NCBI GenBank assembly: GCA_030248195.1
Contig: JASAND010028782.1
Span: forward strand, 124,001 to 188,000
Reading direction: 5' to 3'
DNA: 64,000 nt
Origin: Trissonchulus latispiculum
Lineage: Eukaryota; Nematoda; Enoplea; Enoplida; Ironidae
Position numbers and translations under genes: made by a program. A model generated the notes under the pieces. The model was not told where the DNA came from, did no database searches, and saw only the letters and a list, made by a program, of their open reading frames with translations. Below are positions 10,521-21,292 of this stretch, in pieces. Each line of letters starts with the position of its first letter. The first letter of the stretch is position 1.

Positions 10521-13500
10521 ATGACGGATTCTGAAGAATCGGATTTTCCTGTCGAGATTTCGCATTGGGGCGAAATTCCGTCCACTTCAGCGGCCGCAGA
10601 CCAGAACGCTGATATCGAAAAGCTGCTGGAAAATGTTGGGAAAAATGGGGATCTTCTGACACAACAGCCACTATTTCAGCCGAAACCATCATCTGTTTCA
10701 ACAGAGGCGCCTGAAATGTATATATGAGTAGTCGAAGAAAGTCGAATATAGAGTTTATGAAATTTTTGAAATTGCTATTTTCTACTAAAATTTATAGGAG
10801 TTTATGAAATTGAACTGCTATTTTCTACTAGGGTTCATACTATTTACAGTTACTTGCCCTTGTTACTAAGTTGCTTTCTGCGCCTTTGCCATTTCTGCAG
10901 TACTGCATACTAACCTTGGACTGCACCAATAAAGTTTAAGAATAGTTGCAGAATAACAAAAGACTAAGTCCTGTTTTTAAATGGGAAATTAGTAGTTAGT
11001 CTTCTGTTATCCGCTGCTGTTCTTAAACGTTATTGGTGCAGTCCCAAGGTTAGTCTATCTTCTGTGGAGCATCAGAATTTAAGGGGGGGTCCATTTTCGT
11101 CCGTTTTTTCGACCATCTCCGATTTCGCTCATTTTTACATATTTTGTTGTCCGATTGGCATATTTTAACGAGTTTTTGAGATTAAAGTAGGATCATTTAT
11201 TGTTGTTGAGTAATTTGACCTCAAAGTTGGGGTACAGGAAATGGAAAAATTGGTGATTTTATTCTTGCGCCAAAAAAATCTCTTGACGAGCGGTCATGAA
11301 TCTATATAATTTTGGGTTTAAATTGCAGCTATGACCATGAACTGCGGTATCTTGGAAGTAGAATTTTGATTTAGGAATCTAAAAATTTTTAAAAAAATTT
11401 TATCTGAAGCAAACGTGGAAAATCGTCGAAATCCAACGTTTTTTGTGGATGAAATGTGGAGTTGTCGAAAACAATTGTATACTCTCTAATTCAGAGGCCT
11501 AAATAAAAATTCTAATTGTAAGGGTCCGTAGTATTTAAATAGGCGGTTCCAATGATACCCATTGCTTCTTTGTTATTCTCACCAGTTTCGAGATTTTTTG
11601 GCGCAAAAATGTGAATTTTTAGCACAATTTTAAAAAGTGCTGTTTTATCGAAAATCTGACTAAATTACGACATTAGCATGCTCGAAAATCGCCTCTTTTG
11701 CATTTGAGCTTATGTATTCACGCCTTTGGATCTATTTGCAGCATAAATTATGCTGACAGCTATGTTCAGTGTTTCTCAGCGCGCGAATCGGGACCCCCAG
11801 GCCCCGAATTTCACAAAACAGCGATTTTTCAATTTTTTCAAAATATGGCATATTATACATCAATCGAAAGCTCTCAGTGCAGGGATGAATTCTTCTCATA
11901 GAACCATGACTCAGAAATGCTTCTATTTTAAGTTAACCCCTGTTAAATGTTTCAAGACATCAGTGGTGCCGGTGTCCCTGGTTCCCCAAAAAACCCGTTA
12001 ACAAAGCTTCTGATTTAGCGCAAGCGGTTTCAAACAGCCTGAAAATGCTTTTTATTAATAGTATTTAGACAAAAATGACTAAATCAGGTGAAACAGTCGA
12101 CGTTAATATGCGAAAACTTGGATGAGTTTGCTGCAGAACCCTTGTCTTAGCTGATATTCAAATTGTACTCACTAAATGTCTCCTAACTTTCGGACAACTG
12201 AACAAAACAACTCAAACTTTAAACTTGATATGTGCGACATATGTGGCTAGATTATGTGTGAAAATGAGCGAAATCCGTGATGTAAAAATTTTTCACGTTG
12301 GACAGCGGAAAGTTTGCTTGCGATTTTGATGCTTTAAAATGTAGCTTGCTTGTTGTTGCGTGCTTTCTGCGTATTTGCCATTTCTGTAGTACTGCATACT
12401 TAGTCTGTCTTCTATGGAACAGCAGAATTTAAATTGCATATCGTCGGAAAGTGGAAACTTTGCGATTTTGATGCTTTAAACTATTTGCTGTAGCTTGTTG
12501 TAATATTTTATTTTTAAAGTCGTCAAAATTATCCATTGCTTTCCAACAACTATGCAACGTTTGATCTCCACTTTTTAGCATACAGTCGGTTGCTACCCAG
12601 CCATCCAACCTTAACTGATCTCAGGGTTTTTTCAAAATTTAACCTGTGCTTTTTAGTGTTTTTAAGAAAATGTGTCTTTTTTAAAAATTTGTGTATTTCC
12701 TGAAATTCGCTTTTCGCAGTATTAACACGTTTTTAACGGTTCTTACAGCATTTAAAACTATATTTATCATTTTTCGCATGATACTGAGGAAATACAAAGC
12801 ATAATATCGCTTGCTTAGTCTTTATAAAGAATACTTCAATGTTCTGAACGTTTTAAATACGTATTTGCGTTGAAGACGTCTTTTTGCGCTATAATGGAGG
12901 GTCTGGCAGGCGGAGCCCCAGACGTTTAAAATTTTGGTCTGAAATCCTTCAAACCTTTTACTTTCCGACAGTATATTTTATTCCAGTCATTTCCATCCAG
13001 AATAATATGCCTATACATTCCCTAATGGCACCGTTGCGTAGAATAATGAAGGCTACAGGAAAACTAATGCCCAGACGAAAACAAACAAGTAAAAATAGAT
13101 ACGTAGACGATATTTGCGCCGAAGGCGCAAGATTTTTTGGAAAAACTTGAAAATTAGGCTTATCAATAAAAATTCGCTTCTTCAGGTGAAAATTTGAGTG
13201 TTTTTTAAATTTTGTGTTTTTTAAAAAAGTGTGCGAAAACACAATGAAAAACACAATAAAATAGTGACTGATCGATGGGTATCCAGCAAGATCTGCATAT
13301 TCTTATATACTAAAGTCGGACACAGAAATGTGTGTAGGAAACTGTTCTGACTTATACAGCATTTAATATTCATCAGAGGCATTTTTGTGTGTTATTGCAC
13401 AATTATATTTATATAGTCTTTTTACTCGCCTTGCTTCGACTTAATTTTAGCCTCAAGTCAGAATGGGTCACTCCCGATCCGTTGGTGATTCATACCATTC

Positions 13501-16500
13501 AAATGGTTCAGTTTCAGCAGAAATTGAATAAATTGATTGAGTCAGAGGTATATAGAAATTAATCTAAATTTTTTAGAAAATGTACTCTTGCACACATCAG
13601 CATAGTTTTGATAGTTGCTCAGTTTTTGGTAGTCTTTTCGCATAACGAATATTGCCATGTAAGACAAATCTAATGGACTAATTTTAGCAATTTATTTAAT
13701 AGCATTTAATAGCATGTGGTGGTTTACTGTGCTATAGAGTCCTACTTTTCTGTAAGTTGTGCTTGCAATTGAAAAATTGCAGAATGGTTTTTCTCAAAAT
13801 TGTAGTGAATACGATTAGAGTAGACAGCAGTGGTTTATATGGGATTATTGTACTGGGGTGGGAGGAGGCATAAGAACCCTTCTCCCCTAAAATGTAGGTG
13901 ACCCGTTTGTTGCCAAATTTTACCCTGAAAAATCCTTCTGAAGGTTTAGTCTGTCAATGATTATTTGAATTCTACGTTTGGTCCAACGATTGTGTAATTT
14001 TTGCTGCATTGTTTTTAGCAAATCGGTTCTGGACGTTGCCGAATACCGAAGTTTCCTGAACTTCCCCCCAGACCAGAACAAAAGTATATAAGTGGACTGA
14101 TTGTCTGTATACGTATATATACCTTTTCGGTGAATTTCGGAGTAGCATAAAACGTGGTCCAAGTGTGTCGTGTGTGTTTGTTGCTGAACATTTTGGGAAG
14201 TTTAGAAAATCTTTAGAAAAGTTTCACTTTCATTTAGAAAATTTTAAGATTAAAATGGAAAAATTTGAAGACAATGATATTTTAGATTGAAATTTGTGGA
14301 TTTTTTTCTGGAGTAGGAGAGAAGATTCCTCAAATGAGGTTTGATCGTTACGCGGAGGACGTGAAAGTAGTAAAGTTAAATCTTATCTCTTCCCAAGTAA
14401 AATTAGTAATGCTAACTGCCCAGGTCCAGATTTTATAATATAATGTTTGTGTATATAAATCCTATTTTAAATTCCTCTACATTTAAAAACTGAACTAAAT
14501 TATCGCATTTTCTAACTTTTTATTAATATTAACAAACGTTATGACAGATTTTTAGTGATTTTATGATCGGTTTTTGCCTTCTGAAATTTTAGTGTTGATC
14601 CAAATTCCGTGCTAATTGACGACGAGTTAGCCTACACACTGTGGCGTAAATCTTTGGCCGCGATGCTGGCATTTCACGGATTTTCGGGTATACCTATACT
14701 GTATTGTAATTGTATTATAATCTGTAAGTACATAGTTCCATGTATAGTATGCCTAGTGGAATTCTGCCTACTCCTTGTCAAAACTCAAAAGTGGAATTCT
14801 GCCTACTCGCATTTGGAAAAACTACGAGGTGGAATTATGCCTACTGCAAAACTCAAAAGTGGAATTGTGCCTACTGCTACTGAATTTGACTTTACCTTTA
14901 GAATATACTTTACGTTATTTGTAGTTTGATGTTTTAGTTTAGTTTAATGTTTATATACACACTATAACTAACATAAGATCAAAACTGCTACAACAGCAAA
15001 ACAAGTAAATAGCAATTAACAAATAACATTAAGTAAAATTAATATATGTGACAACAGTTTACAACAATTTTAATTCAGTTTCCAGCTTTTAACAAGTTTC
15101 CAACGCAATCCATGTAATTGGCCAAATCTCTGGTACCATTCTCAAATTGAATTTTGTACCGACGGAACTGTTCATCCATCCGCCGATATTTGGCCGGCTG
15201 CGGGACAGGGTTACCGCCATTTATAAGAATCTGCATTACATTTTCATTAACAGCTTGCTCAGTTTTCAAAATATTCAAAATGTCCCATCTAAAAAATTCA
15301 CCTCGTGGGCCCTGCACAAATTCAATATTGAGCGGTTGTGCAGCCATAGTTAAGATAAACCTTAACTGAGTGAAAGACTGTCTGTCTAGGTCTTATATAC
15401 TTTACGAATTTTGCAAAAATCAATATTACTAATAGGTCAAAGGTCAATGAAAGTAGGTCAAACGTCTGCAACAATTATTTGCAATTTCGTCTTTGCAATA
15501 TATTCAGCCTTTTGCAAATATTTTGCCTGAAATTGTCTGCCTACTTACGATTTAGTAGGTATATTTCCACTAGGCATAAAAAAGAGTAGGCACAATTCCA
15601 CTTTTAAGATTTTCCAAGTAGGCACAATTCCATTTTGAGTTTTGAAATTGCTGAGCGGTTACATCAAAAGAGTAGGCACAATTCCACTAGGCATAAGTGG
15701 AATACACGGAAAAAAGAGTTTCTTGCCTCTTGTTGCTTGAAAAGACAAATTTAACCTGATAAAAATGCATATCGAACTTTGAATACACTTCTGCGATTCT
15801 ATAGTTATACAGCATTGTCACGTTCTATATGGGTACAACAAAACTGATTTTTAAGTTGTTGCTACTAAATATGCTGAATATTAGCAAGGCATAGAGTAGT
15901 TCCCAAGCTGAGTCCTATGCTTCCTTCGTTTTTAGCCAGTATAGCATATTTGACTAATAAGAAAAATAAAAATAAAAATGCATGAATGAATGAATCAATG
16001 ATCAATGAATCGAACAATCAATGAATCAACAACATCAACATCAACAAGATTGATCAAACGTCACTGTTTGCCTATGTTGTGTAATGCCAATTTTCTGTCT
16101 GTCGTTCTGTTTTTCAAATTTTCAAAGTTTTCATTGTCCTTCCTTTGCTTTCCTTTCTTTTTTCCAGAATGCGATAACGACGCCCTAGAAGTGCTGGTGG
16201 ATCTTTCTTCCGGCTTCCTTCGCCAACTTTCCCGTTCCCTGAGCCTGCGACACGAACGGGTTCTCAGTGGTGAGGAAACACCCTCTAAAGTGGTAAGTTT
16301 TATGGAGTAAAATTGCTCTCCAGTGAGTAAAATTTGAAAAAATTCTAATCTATATTTTAATGAGTGGTTTTTCGAAGTGTCTGCTTTTATGCTATTTTTC
16401 TTGACGCAGGGAAAGTTATTTTATTACTGTAACAATACTTCCACAAAATTCTTAGGTAAAAATTCTTAGTTTGGCAAGTTTTGTTCAAAACTTGGCTCAA

Positions 16501-17770
16501 CTAGGCTATCATCGGTAGCGCAGTTGACAGAGCTACCAGAGCGTTAGTCTGATGGTAGTGGGTTCGAATTCCGCCTGAAGCCTGAAATTGTTTTTGGGTC
16601 TGAGCTATATACTAGAGTGGACCCTTCCATTTTGCCTTGATTTTGCCAACATCGTTCTAGCTTTGATTGAGATCAAGAAATAATAATAATAATAATAATA
16701 ATAATAGTTTTTCATTATTTCTTTATGATTAATGCCTTGTATCCTTCGTGGATCCGCCTGCTGGCCCGCGTTTACCTCATTTTTCTTGATGTAGCTTTGA
16801 TTGAGAGTTACATATTGTGATAGAGAACCCTGATTGATTGTGGTTTTCTCCCTTATTTTGGTTTTGGTGCTAAATTTTACGTGCCGTTGTGTGCCTGCTC
16901 CAAATTGGGTAGTATTTCGTGATTTAGGGGCGGGCTGCTATTTTTTCGAAAGTCTATGATATTTCTATGGAAAAATTTATGTACAACAACCGACTAGTGT
17001 TATTTCAGTAGCCGATTTTAGTTTCAGTTTCAGTTTCAGTCGGTGGTTCGAAATAATTTCAGTTTCAGTTTCAGTTTCAGTCGGCAGACCGAAATAGTTT
17101 CAGTTTCAGTTTAAGTTTCAGTCGGCAGCGTAAAATAATTTCAGTTTCGGTTTTAGTTTCAGTCGGAGTTTCAGTTTCAGTTTCAGTTCGCTTTAAAAAG
17201 AACGGTTTCCAGCTCTCTGAGTTAATATAAAGCACAATTTAATGTTTATTCAGCCTCTCTTACAGCAATTCTAACAAAATCCAAGCTCAAAACCTTAAAA
17301 ATTTCAAGATTTAAGGAAAGACTGAAACTAGTTTCAGTCTTTTACCCAATATAGTTTCAATTTCAGTTTAGTTTCAGTCGGCTGCCTAAAAATGTTTCAG
17401 TTTCAGTTTCAGTTTCAAGTCTCTTTTCAAAATAGTTTCAGTTTCAGTTTCAGTCACTGAAACTGAAACCTGTACAAACTGAAACCTAGTTTCAGTTTCA
17501 GTTTCAGGGACTGAAACATCCCGACCAAACATTGTTTGCTGTTCTCTGTCTGCTTTAAGGTATTTTTAGGCTTTTTTTGTGGATTATTTTTAGGGAATTT
17601 TGGAACAGGCTGTGCAGGACTGTGGTTTGATATCGCTAGTTTCCCTACGAAATTATTATCACGACACTGTCGTTAAGACCCACGATAGAGTTTATGGCAT
17701 CGTTAGACAATTGGCAAATAGTGTTGAAAAGAGTGGACAACAGTCGATTGCCAAAGAAGAAGAAACTTGA
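10521..17770 (+). CDS. SUPT7L: SUPT7L / STAF65-gamma homologue, SAGA (STAGA) complex subunit
   Basis: Six exons join in phase: 10521-10717, 13451-13547, 14019-14083, 14593-14687, 16168-16292 and 17594-17770 (TGA), giving 251 residues. Recognition rests on three blocks shared with animal SUPT7L: WGEIP close to the N-terminus (residues 16-20), IHTIQMVQ in exon 2, and the bromodomain-associated histone-fold region in exons 4-6, including LAAMLAFHGF, the VLVDLSSGFLRQL helix and QDCGLISLVSLRNYY. SUPT7L is the metazoan counterpart of yeast Spt7's histone-fold part and pairs with a TAF-type histone fold in the nuclear SAGA co-activator. The 65-base exon 3 is supported by GT-AG ends and by exact phase agreement on both sides. 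The protein ends shortly after the histone fold with KEEET, so the long acidic tail of the 414-residue human protein is absent. Introns 1 and 4 carry transposons. Confidence 0.9.
10909..11054. mobile_element. Miniature PIF/Harbinger-like element
   Basis: The left end ACTAACCTTGGACTGCACCA is mirrored by the right end TGGTGCAGTCCCAAGGTTAGT, with the centre near 10982. The flanking triplets are TAA on the left and TTA on the right. The GCACCAA core recalls the ends of the element 7850-8680. A related segment at 12358-12440 lacks the insertion. It lies in SUPT7L intron 1. Confidence 0.78.
11079..11165 (+). mobile_element. Solo arm of the TTAA foldback family
   Basis: TTAA followed by a G run and then the blocks TTTTTTCGACCATCTCCGAT and ACATATTTTGT, in the same order as the left arm of 5150-5858. 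The matching right arm was not found downstream, so this copy is truncated or its partner has decayed. Confidence 0.6.
12880..13140. repeat. Decayed G-rich hAT-type element remnant
   Basis: GGGTCTGGCAGGCGGAGCCCC at the left and TTTGCGCCGAAGGCGC near the right are the same two signature motifs found inside the hAT element 3130-4197. Neither termini nor a target duplication is readable. Located in SUPT7L intron 1. Confidence 0.45.
15075..15347 (-). CDS. Uncharacterised 90-aa protein encoded inside a TIR element
   Basis: ATG at 15347, TGA ending at 15075; the protein starts MAAQPLNIEFVQGPRGEFF and ends NLLKAGN. It has no recognisable domain, no signal peptide and no membrane segment. The first half has an alternating hydrophobic pattern (FFRWDILNILK, VMQILI) that would suit amphipathic helices. 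The second half is rich in Arg, Tyr and Phe (YRRMDEQFRRYKIQF). The length is far below any known transposase. A TATA box and initiator-like motif are positioned correctly upstream, which argues for real transcription. It could be an accessory or regulatory protein of the element, a captured gene fragment, or the last piece of an eroded larger protein. No related sequence was recognised. Confidence 0.55.
   Translation of the reverse strand: MAAQPLNIEFVQGPRGEFFRWDILNILKTEQAVNENVMQILINGGNPVPQPAKYRRMDEQFRRYKIQFENGTRDLANYMDCVGNLLKAGN
15365..15399 (-). promoter_or_regulatory. TATA box and initiator for the 90-aa ORF
   Basis: On the minus strand TATATAAG (15392-15399) lies about 32 bases upstream of the A in a TCAGT initiator-like motif (15365-15369), the usual TATA-to-start spacing. 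The ATG at 15347 would then have a leader of about 20 nucleotides. Confidence 0.55.
16503..16583 (+). repeat. tRNA-like sequence (SINE head or pseudogene)
   Basis: Contains an A-box-like GGTAGCGCAGTTGACAGAGC and a B box GGGTTCGAATTCC with roughly tRNA-like spacing, enclosed by AGGCT / AGCCT. The anticodon arm does not fold well. It lies in SUPT7L intron 5 and is best read as tRNA-derived repeat. Confidence 0.45.
16681..16707. repeat. (TAA)n microsatellite
   Basis: About nine uninterrupted TAA units, in SUPT7L intron 5. Confidence 0.9.
16995..17523. repeat. GTTTCA hexamer array with hAT-like ends
   Basis: Dozens of GTTTCA units in blocks separated by GTCGG-type spacers, plus a short inverted block of TGAAAC near 17455-17475. 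The left boundary TAGTGTTATTTCAGT and the reverse-complemented right boundary CGGGATGTTTCAGT resemble hAT-type terminal repeats. No 8-bp target duplication could be matched. Located in SUPT7L intron 5. Confidence 0.65.
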
Positions 17771-17831
17771 TATTTTCTTGCAAGAGAGTTTTAGTTATTT
17801 GATTGTCTTGTGTGTGTTCTTGTCGTTGCGA

Positions 17832-17837
17832 AATAAA
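17832..17837 (+). terminator. Candidate polyadenylation signal of SUPT7L
   Basis: AATAAA 62 bases after the SUPT7L stop codon, followed by a GTGTTGTTTTTG GT-rich stretch. Confidence 0.65.
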
Positions 17838-18157
17838 TTGGTGTTGTTTTTGATGACGTAGAGGTTTACTGTAGGGATTTTGGTTTTCGCTGCCACCTCA
17901 CTTCAGTTGCTGTTCTGGTTTGGGATGGTTAGAAGTTAGAACGAGCACATTTTGTGTAGGTGTCTATTATTGCTTAATTGCTTATGCAGTTAAAGAGCAG
18001 GGTTATTAGTACTTCCATCAGCTTTAGTGCAGGTTAAATTTAGTTTCCGTTTTCAGCAGAAGTTTACCCTGTCGAAGCGTAACTATACGGGGGACTCTAA
18101 GGATACACGGAGGACACTAAGGATACCACAGAGAAGCTAGCATTACGGACAGAAAAC

Positions 18158-19106
18158 ATGATCCCGATGCGACACGAACTGTTTTACAACTACATTTCTT
18201 GCGCGGCCGGAGATTTAATGATGATGGTGACAATCTGCACGAATTTCGGCAGTCGCCTAGGCGTAAGTCTCGGTTCCCAGTAACTAAAATGAATTAAGGA
18301 TTGCGTTATATGTCATCACGAACTCATGAATTCTGCCTTATTTAGAGTCTTAAGCAAAATTTTTCAGTAAAGTCGCAGTTATAGAATTGTTCAATTGGAA
18401 AGAGTAAGGGCTGCACTTGATCCATTACTGCGTTGTTTGTTTTCTTGACCGTGCTCCCTTCACATTTATACATTTTCGGATTCGATTTCTAAATTTCTGC
18501 GAAGAGGGATTAGAAGAAGCAGAGAAGCTTCAAAGTTAAATCCTACTGTCCCCCAAATTTTGGCGGAAACTTCAATGCAAAAAATGGCGTAGGCAGAATT
18601 TTAAAACAATGACAGGTTTAACTATTTTATGAAAAGATTCTACATACCTAATTTAACTCTACAGCTAAGCTCATTCTGAAATCTAATCTAAGAACCCCCA
18701 TCAAAAAAGATACTAGTCTATTAGTTATATAATATTCTAAAGTTGGGTAGCCTGAACGAAGAGGAACATGAACATGGTGTAGGGGTTAGTTGAGCGGCCA
18801 AATTAAATCAATTTTAGACAGCATTACGACGACGACTATTAATTGGAATTGTCTGAATTTTAAAATAAGAATTTGTAAAGTTAGAAAGAAACCCAAAACA
18901 TTCATCTCCAAGCAAAGTTAATCTTATAATTGAACAGATTTCGAAGTAAGAAGTAACTGTCACTTCCGACGTTAAAACATTAAACTTAAACTTAAAACCA
19001 ACCTTGCCCAGACAGAACTCATAACCTTTTTGGTAAGATAGCCAGGAAATGCTGCCGGAATCTTTGTTCTTCTCTTTTTCAGGTTGCGGCCCATCTAAAT
19101 AAATGA
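18158..19106 (+). CDS. Possible two-exon small ORF, unknown
   Basis: The first exon 18158-18262 starts MIPMRHELFYNYISC and ends NFGSRLG at a perfect donor GTAAGT. A candidate second exon begins after CTTCTCTTTTTCAG at 19083 and reads VAAHLNK then stop, with AATAAA overlapping the stop. Both exons are in phase 0. The 42-residue product is not recognised and is very short. The second exon overlaps a competing minus-strand exon at 19003-19094, so at most one reading there is likely to be right. The first exon could also be the 5' exon of a longer gene whose other exons were not found. Confidence 0.25.
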
Positions 19107-19657
19107 AAGAAAAAAGTAAAAAATAATTTCTTACAATGATCGCTGAACAATGTTTGGAGGAGTTGAAAAGTTGACGGTGAACGTACTTACTCACTTACAC
19201 TTCGTTAAGACCCCGTTTTGCGTGCAGCATCAATGTAGCAGGTTTCATAGATGGAGCATCTGTCAAACCTTGCAAAAAATGGATTAAGTGTTTTTAAATA
19301 TTTTTGCATTTTATGCGACAACAATTAAAGTGAATCCAATCACAACGAAAACGAGCAAACTATTGTATTGCACTTTTAAAGCAACAAACCCTGATTTCTC
19401 AATCGAAATGAAGGATTTTATAGCATCGGTCAACTATGATAACTTCTTCATTGATGTTGCACAGGAAGTTTATTTGAATTTTCGATGGCAAACCTAGTTC
19501 AAACTTACCTGCGTCGCTGGACTCCACGATCACCAAGGTGGATCCGGTAGGGCGAGGCTGAGACTTTGCACTCTGTTTCAGCTGACCCCTAGGAGTATTC
19601 CAAATAGGAATACCTCCAGGCGAAAATTTTTGCGTTAGGGGCTGCGTTCGCGCAGCC
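19003..19657 (-). CDS. Two candidate internal or 3' exons of an unknown minus-strand gene
   Basis: The upstream exon (about 19657 down to 19509) reads through SPGGIPIWNTPRGQ and STLVIVESSDA and ends at a GTAAGT donor. The next begins at 19094 after a long pyrimidine tract and TTTAG, continues in phase (DGPQPEKEKNKDSGSISWL) and stays open to a stop at 18814; a weak donor at 19001-19002 would end it earlier. The phase match and the coding-like composition of both exons support a real gene. The upstream boundary is a guess (acceptor at GAACAG). No domain is recognised; the middle is charged and probably disordered. First and last exons were not found. Confidence 0.4.
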
Positions 19658-19719
19658 CTGTTCTTCGAAAATTGATTGAGTTAACAGGAGTTGAAGCGAT
19701 TGAAACTGATTTGGGGAGT

Positions 19720-19970
19720 TAAAGTTAGAAGTTAAAAGTTAAAGATAAGCCAAAGTTGTAAGCTTATACTGAGCTAACGAAAACCTGAATCGGAAAACGG
19801 ATTTGAGATACGTGCTCAGCACCCCAGAAAACCCCTGTATGCAAGTTTTCAGCGAAATGTTTTTCAAAAAAATTTTTTGGTTCCCCTTACTTACCAAACT
19901 AAAATTTTAGATGCACCCACACCAAATTTCAAATTTATTGGTCAAAAAATCAAAAGTTAGGGCGTTAGTT
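19720..19970. repeat. Decayed single arm of the AGCTAACGAAAA palindrome family
   Basis: Blocks AAGCTTATACTGAGCTAACG, TTTTTTGGTTCCCCTTACTT and CACCCACACCAAATTTCAAA follow the same order as the right arm of the palindrome 20238-20834, but with many substitutions and without a matching left arm. Confidence 0.6.
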
Positions 19971-20237
19971 AGTTAAGTCAAAAGTTGGGGGGAAAGCCCA
20001 AATGATCCCAAAAAGTGCCCATTCTTTCTTGCACTTTCCTTTCCGAGATCCAGGGCCAATTTATTTGGGACTTTCTGAATTTGACAATTTAATTAATCAA
20101 GAAACTTGTGAACTCCAATAAACAATAATAGAAATCTTACAAGAAAATAACAGGAAATAGGTAATCAGTAGAGAACTGTTTTGTAAGCTTTGTACATATC
20201 AAAGCAGATGGATTTGGGAAATATATATATGATTTTG

Positions 20238-20834
20238 GGGTCTTGTCTCGATTACCCCCCCAGTACTCAAAATCCTTAAAACTTGACCAAATGAGTTAAA
20301 ATTTGGTGTGGGTATGTTTTCGACCACGCTGAGTTCAGATATCGCAAAATTTTTCAATTTCGCGAAATTCGAAATTTTTCGATTTCTAAGGGGGGATCAA
20401 GGGAAACCGAAACATTTTTGTCTTCGATTTTGCTGAAAAGATGTATATAGGGGTTTTCGGGGTCGTAGAACACGAATCTGAAGTCCGTTTTTCGTTTCAG
20501 CTTTTCGTTAGCTTAGTATAAGCTAAAGACTTAAGCTTAAGATGTAAGCTTATTCTGAGCTAACGAAAAGCTGAAACGAAAAACGGACTTCAGATTCGTG
20601 TTCTACGACCCCGAAAACCCCTATATACATCTTTTCAGCAAAATCGAAGACAAAAAATTTTTCGGTTTTCCTTGGTCCCCCCTTAGAAATCGAAAAATTT
20701 CGAATTTCGCGAAATCGAAAAATTTTGCGATATCTGAACTCAGCGTGGTCGAAAACATACCCACACCAAATTTTAACTCATTTGGTCAAGTTTTAAGGAT
20801 TTTGAGTACTGGAGGGGTAATCGAGACAAGACCC
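20238..20834. mobile_element. Near-perfect palindromic transposon with 8-bp target duplication
   Basis: The 597-bp element begins GGGTCTTGTCTCGATTACCC and ends with its mirror. The two arms pair over almost their whole length around a centre near 20535 (AGACTTAAGCTTAAGATG). TGATTTTG is duplicated at both edges (20230-20237 and 20835-20842). An 8-bp duplication suggests hAT or a related superfamily. No ORF with transposase features. Related copies: 47573-48129 and the single arm at 19720-19970. Confidence 0.88.
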
Positions 20835-21169
20835 TGATTTTGTAAGTGCTTGCGCATACCGAGGTTGCTGCGTTTACGGCGTGCCCCCTAATTTAGAAAG
20901 TGTGCGCATACAAAAGTAGATGTTTTTGAGAAACTTGAAAATTTTGTAAGGTGTGCGCACCTGTTAGTTTCGCAAACGGATATATAAATGTGTTCATGAA
21001 AGTTGTAAAAAATAATGTTGTAGATTTCTTTACAGCTTCAAAACTTGCGAAAGTTATAGCGTTTCAAAAGCACGCACTGCGCCAACACCAAACAAGGGAT
21101 CCCACCGCCACCTTAAAAGAAACGTTTGGCTATTTTTTTGATATATCGATCTAGGTACTCGATGTTGCA

Positions 21170-21292
21170 TTATCTGACAATATCATAAATATCAATAGAG
21201 TCGCTTGGGGTTTGGGATTTTTCTAAAGTCATAGTATGTTCGAGAATATCCCAGATTTGACGAAGCTGCCTTTTCCTCCTCCGTCTAGCCAT
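21170..21292 (-). CDS. Small basic ORF of 40 residues, unknown
   Basis: Starts MARRRRKRQLRQIWDIL and ends DSIDIYDIVR, with TAA closing at 21170. The clustered arginines and mixed codon use look more coding-like than the AT-rich surroundings. A further open minus-strand stretch with VHPPDRHDLDVSRRNF lies about 270 bases upstream (near 21500-21580). They may be exons of one unrecognised gene or remnants of a transposon; no splice chain could be closed. Confidence 0.25.
   Translation of the reverse strand: MARRRRKRQLRQIWDILEHTMTLEKSQTPSDSIDIYDIVR

Larger units (their letters stand above)
14750..15693. mobile_element. TIR element with subterminal repeats carrying a small ORF
   Basis: Ends TGCCTAGTGGAATTCTGCCT and the mirrored AGGCACAATTCCACTAGGCA are bounded by TA on both sides (14748-14749 and 15694-15695). 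The motif GTGGAATTNTGCCTACT is repeated four times inside the left end (from about 14755, 14791, 14830 and 14860), and four inverted copies lie inside the right end (15559-15692). Between them lies one well-formed 90-codon ORF on the minus strand with its own TATA box. The element sits in SUPT7L intron 4, antisense to the host gene. The superfamily was not recognised; the TA bounds alone are weak evidence for Tc1/mariner. Confidence 0.8.
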
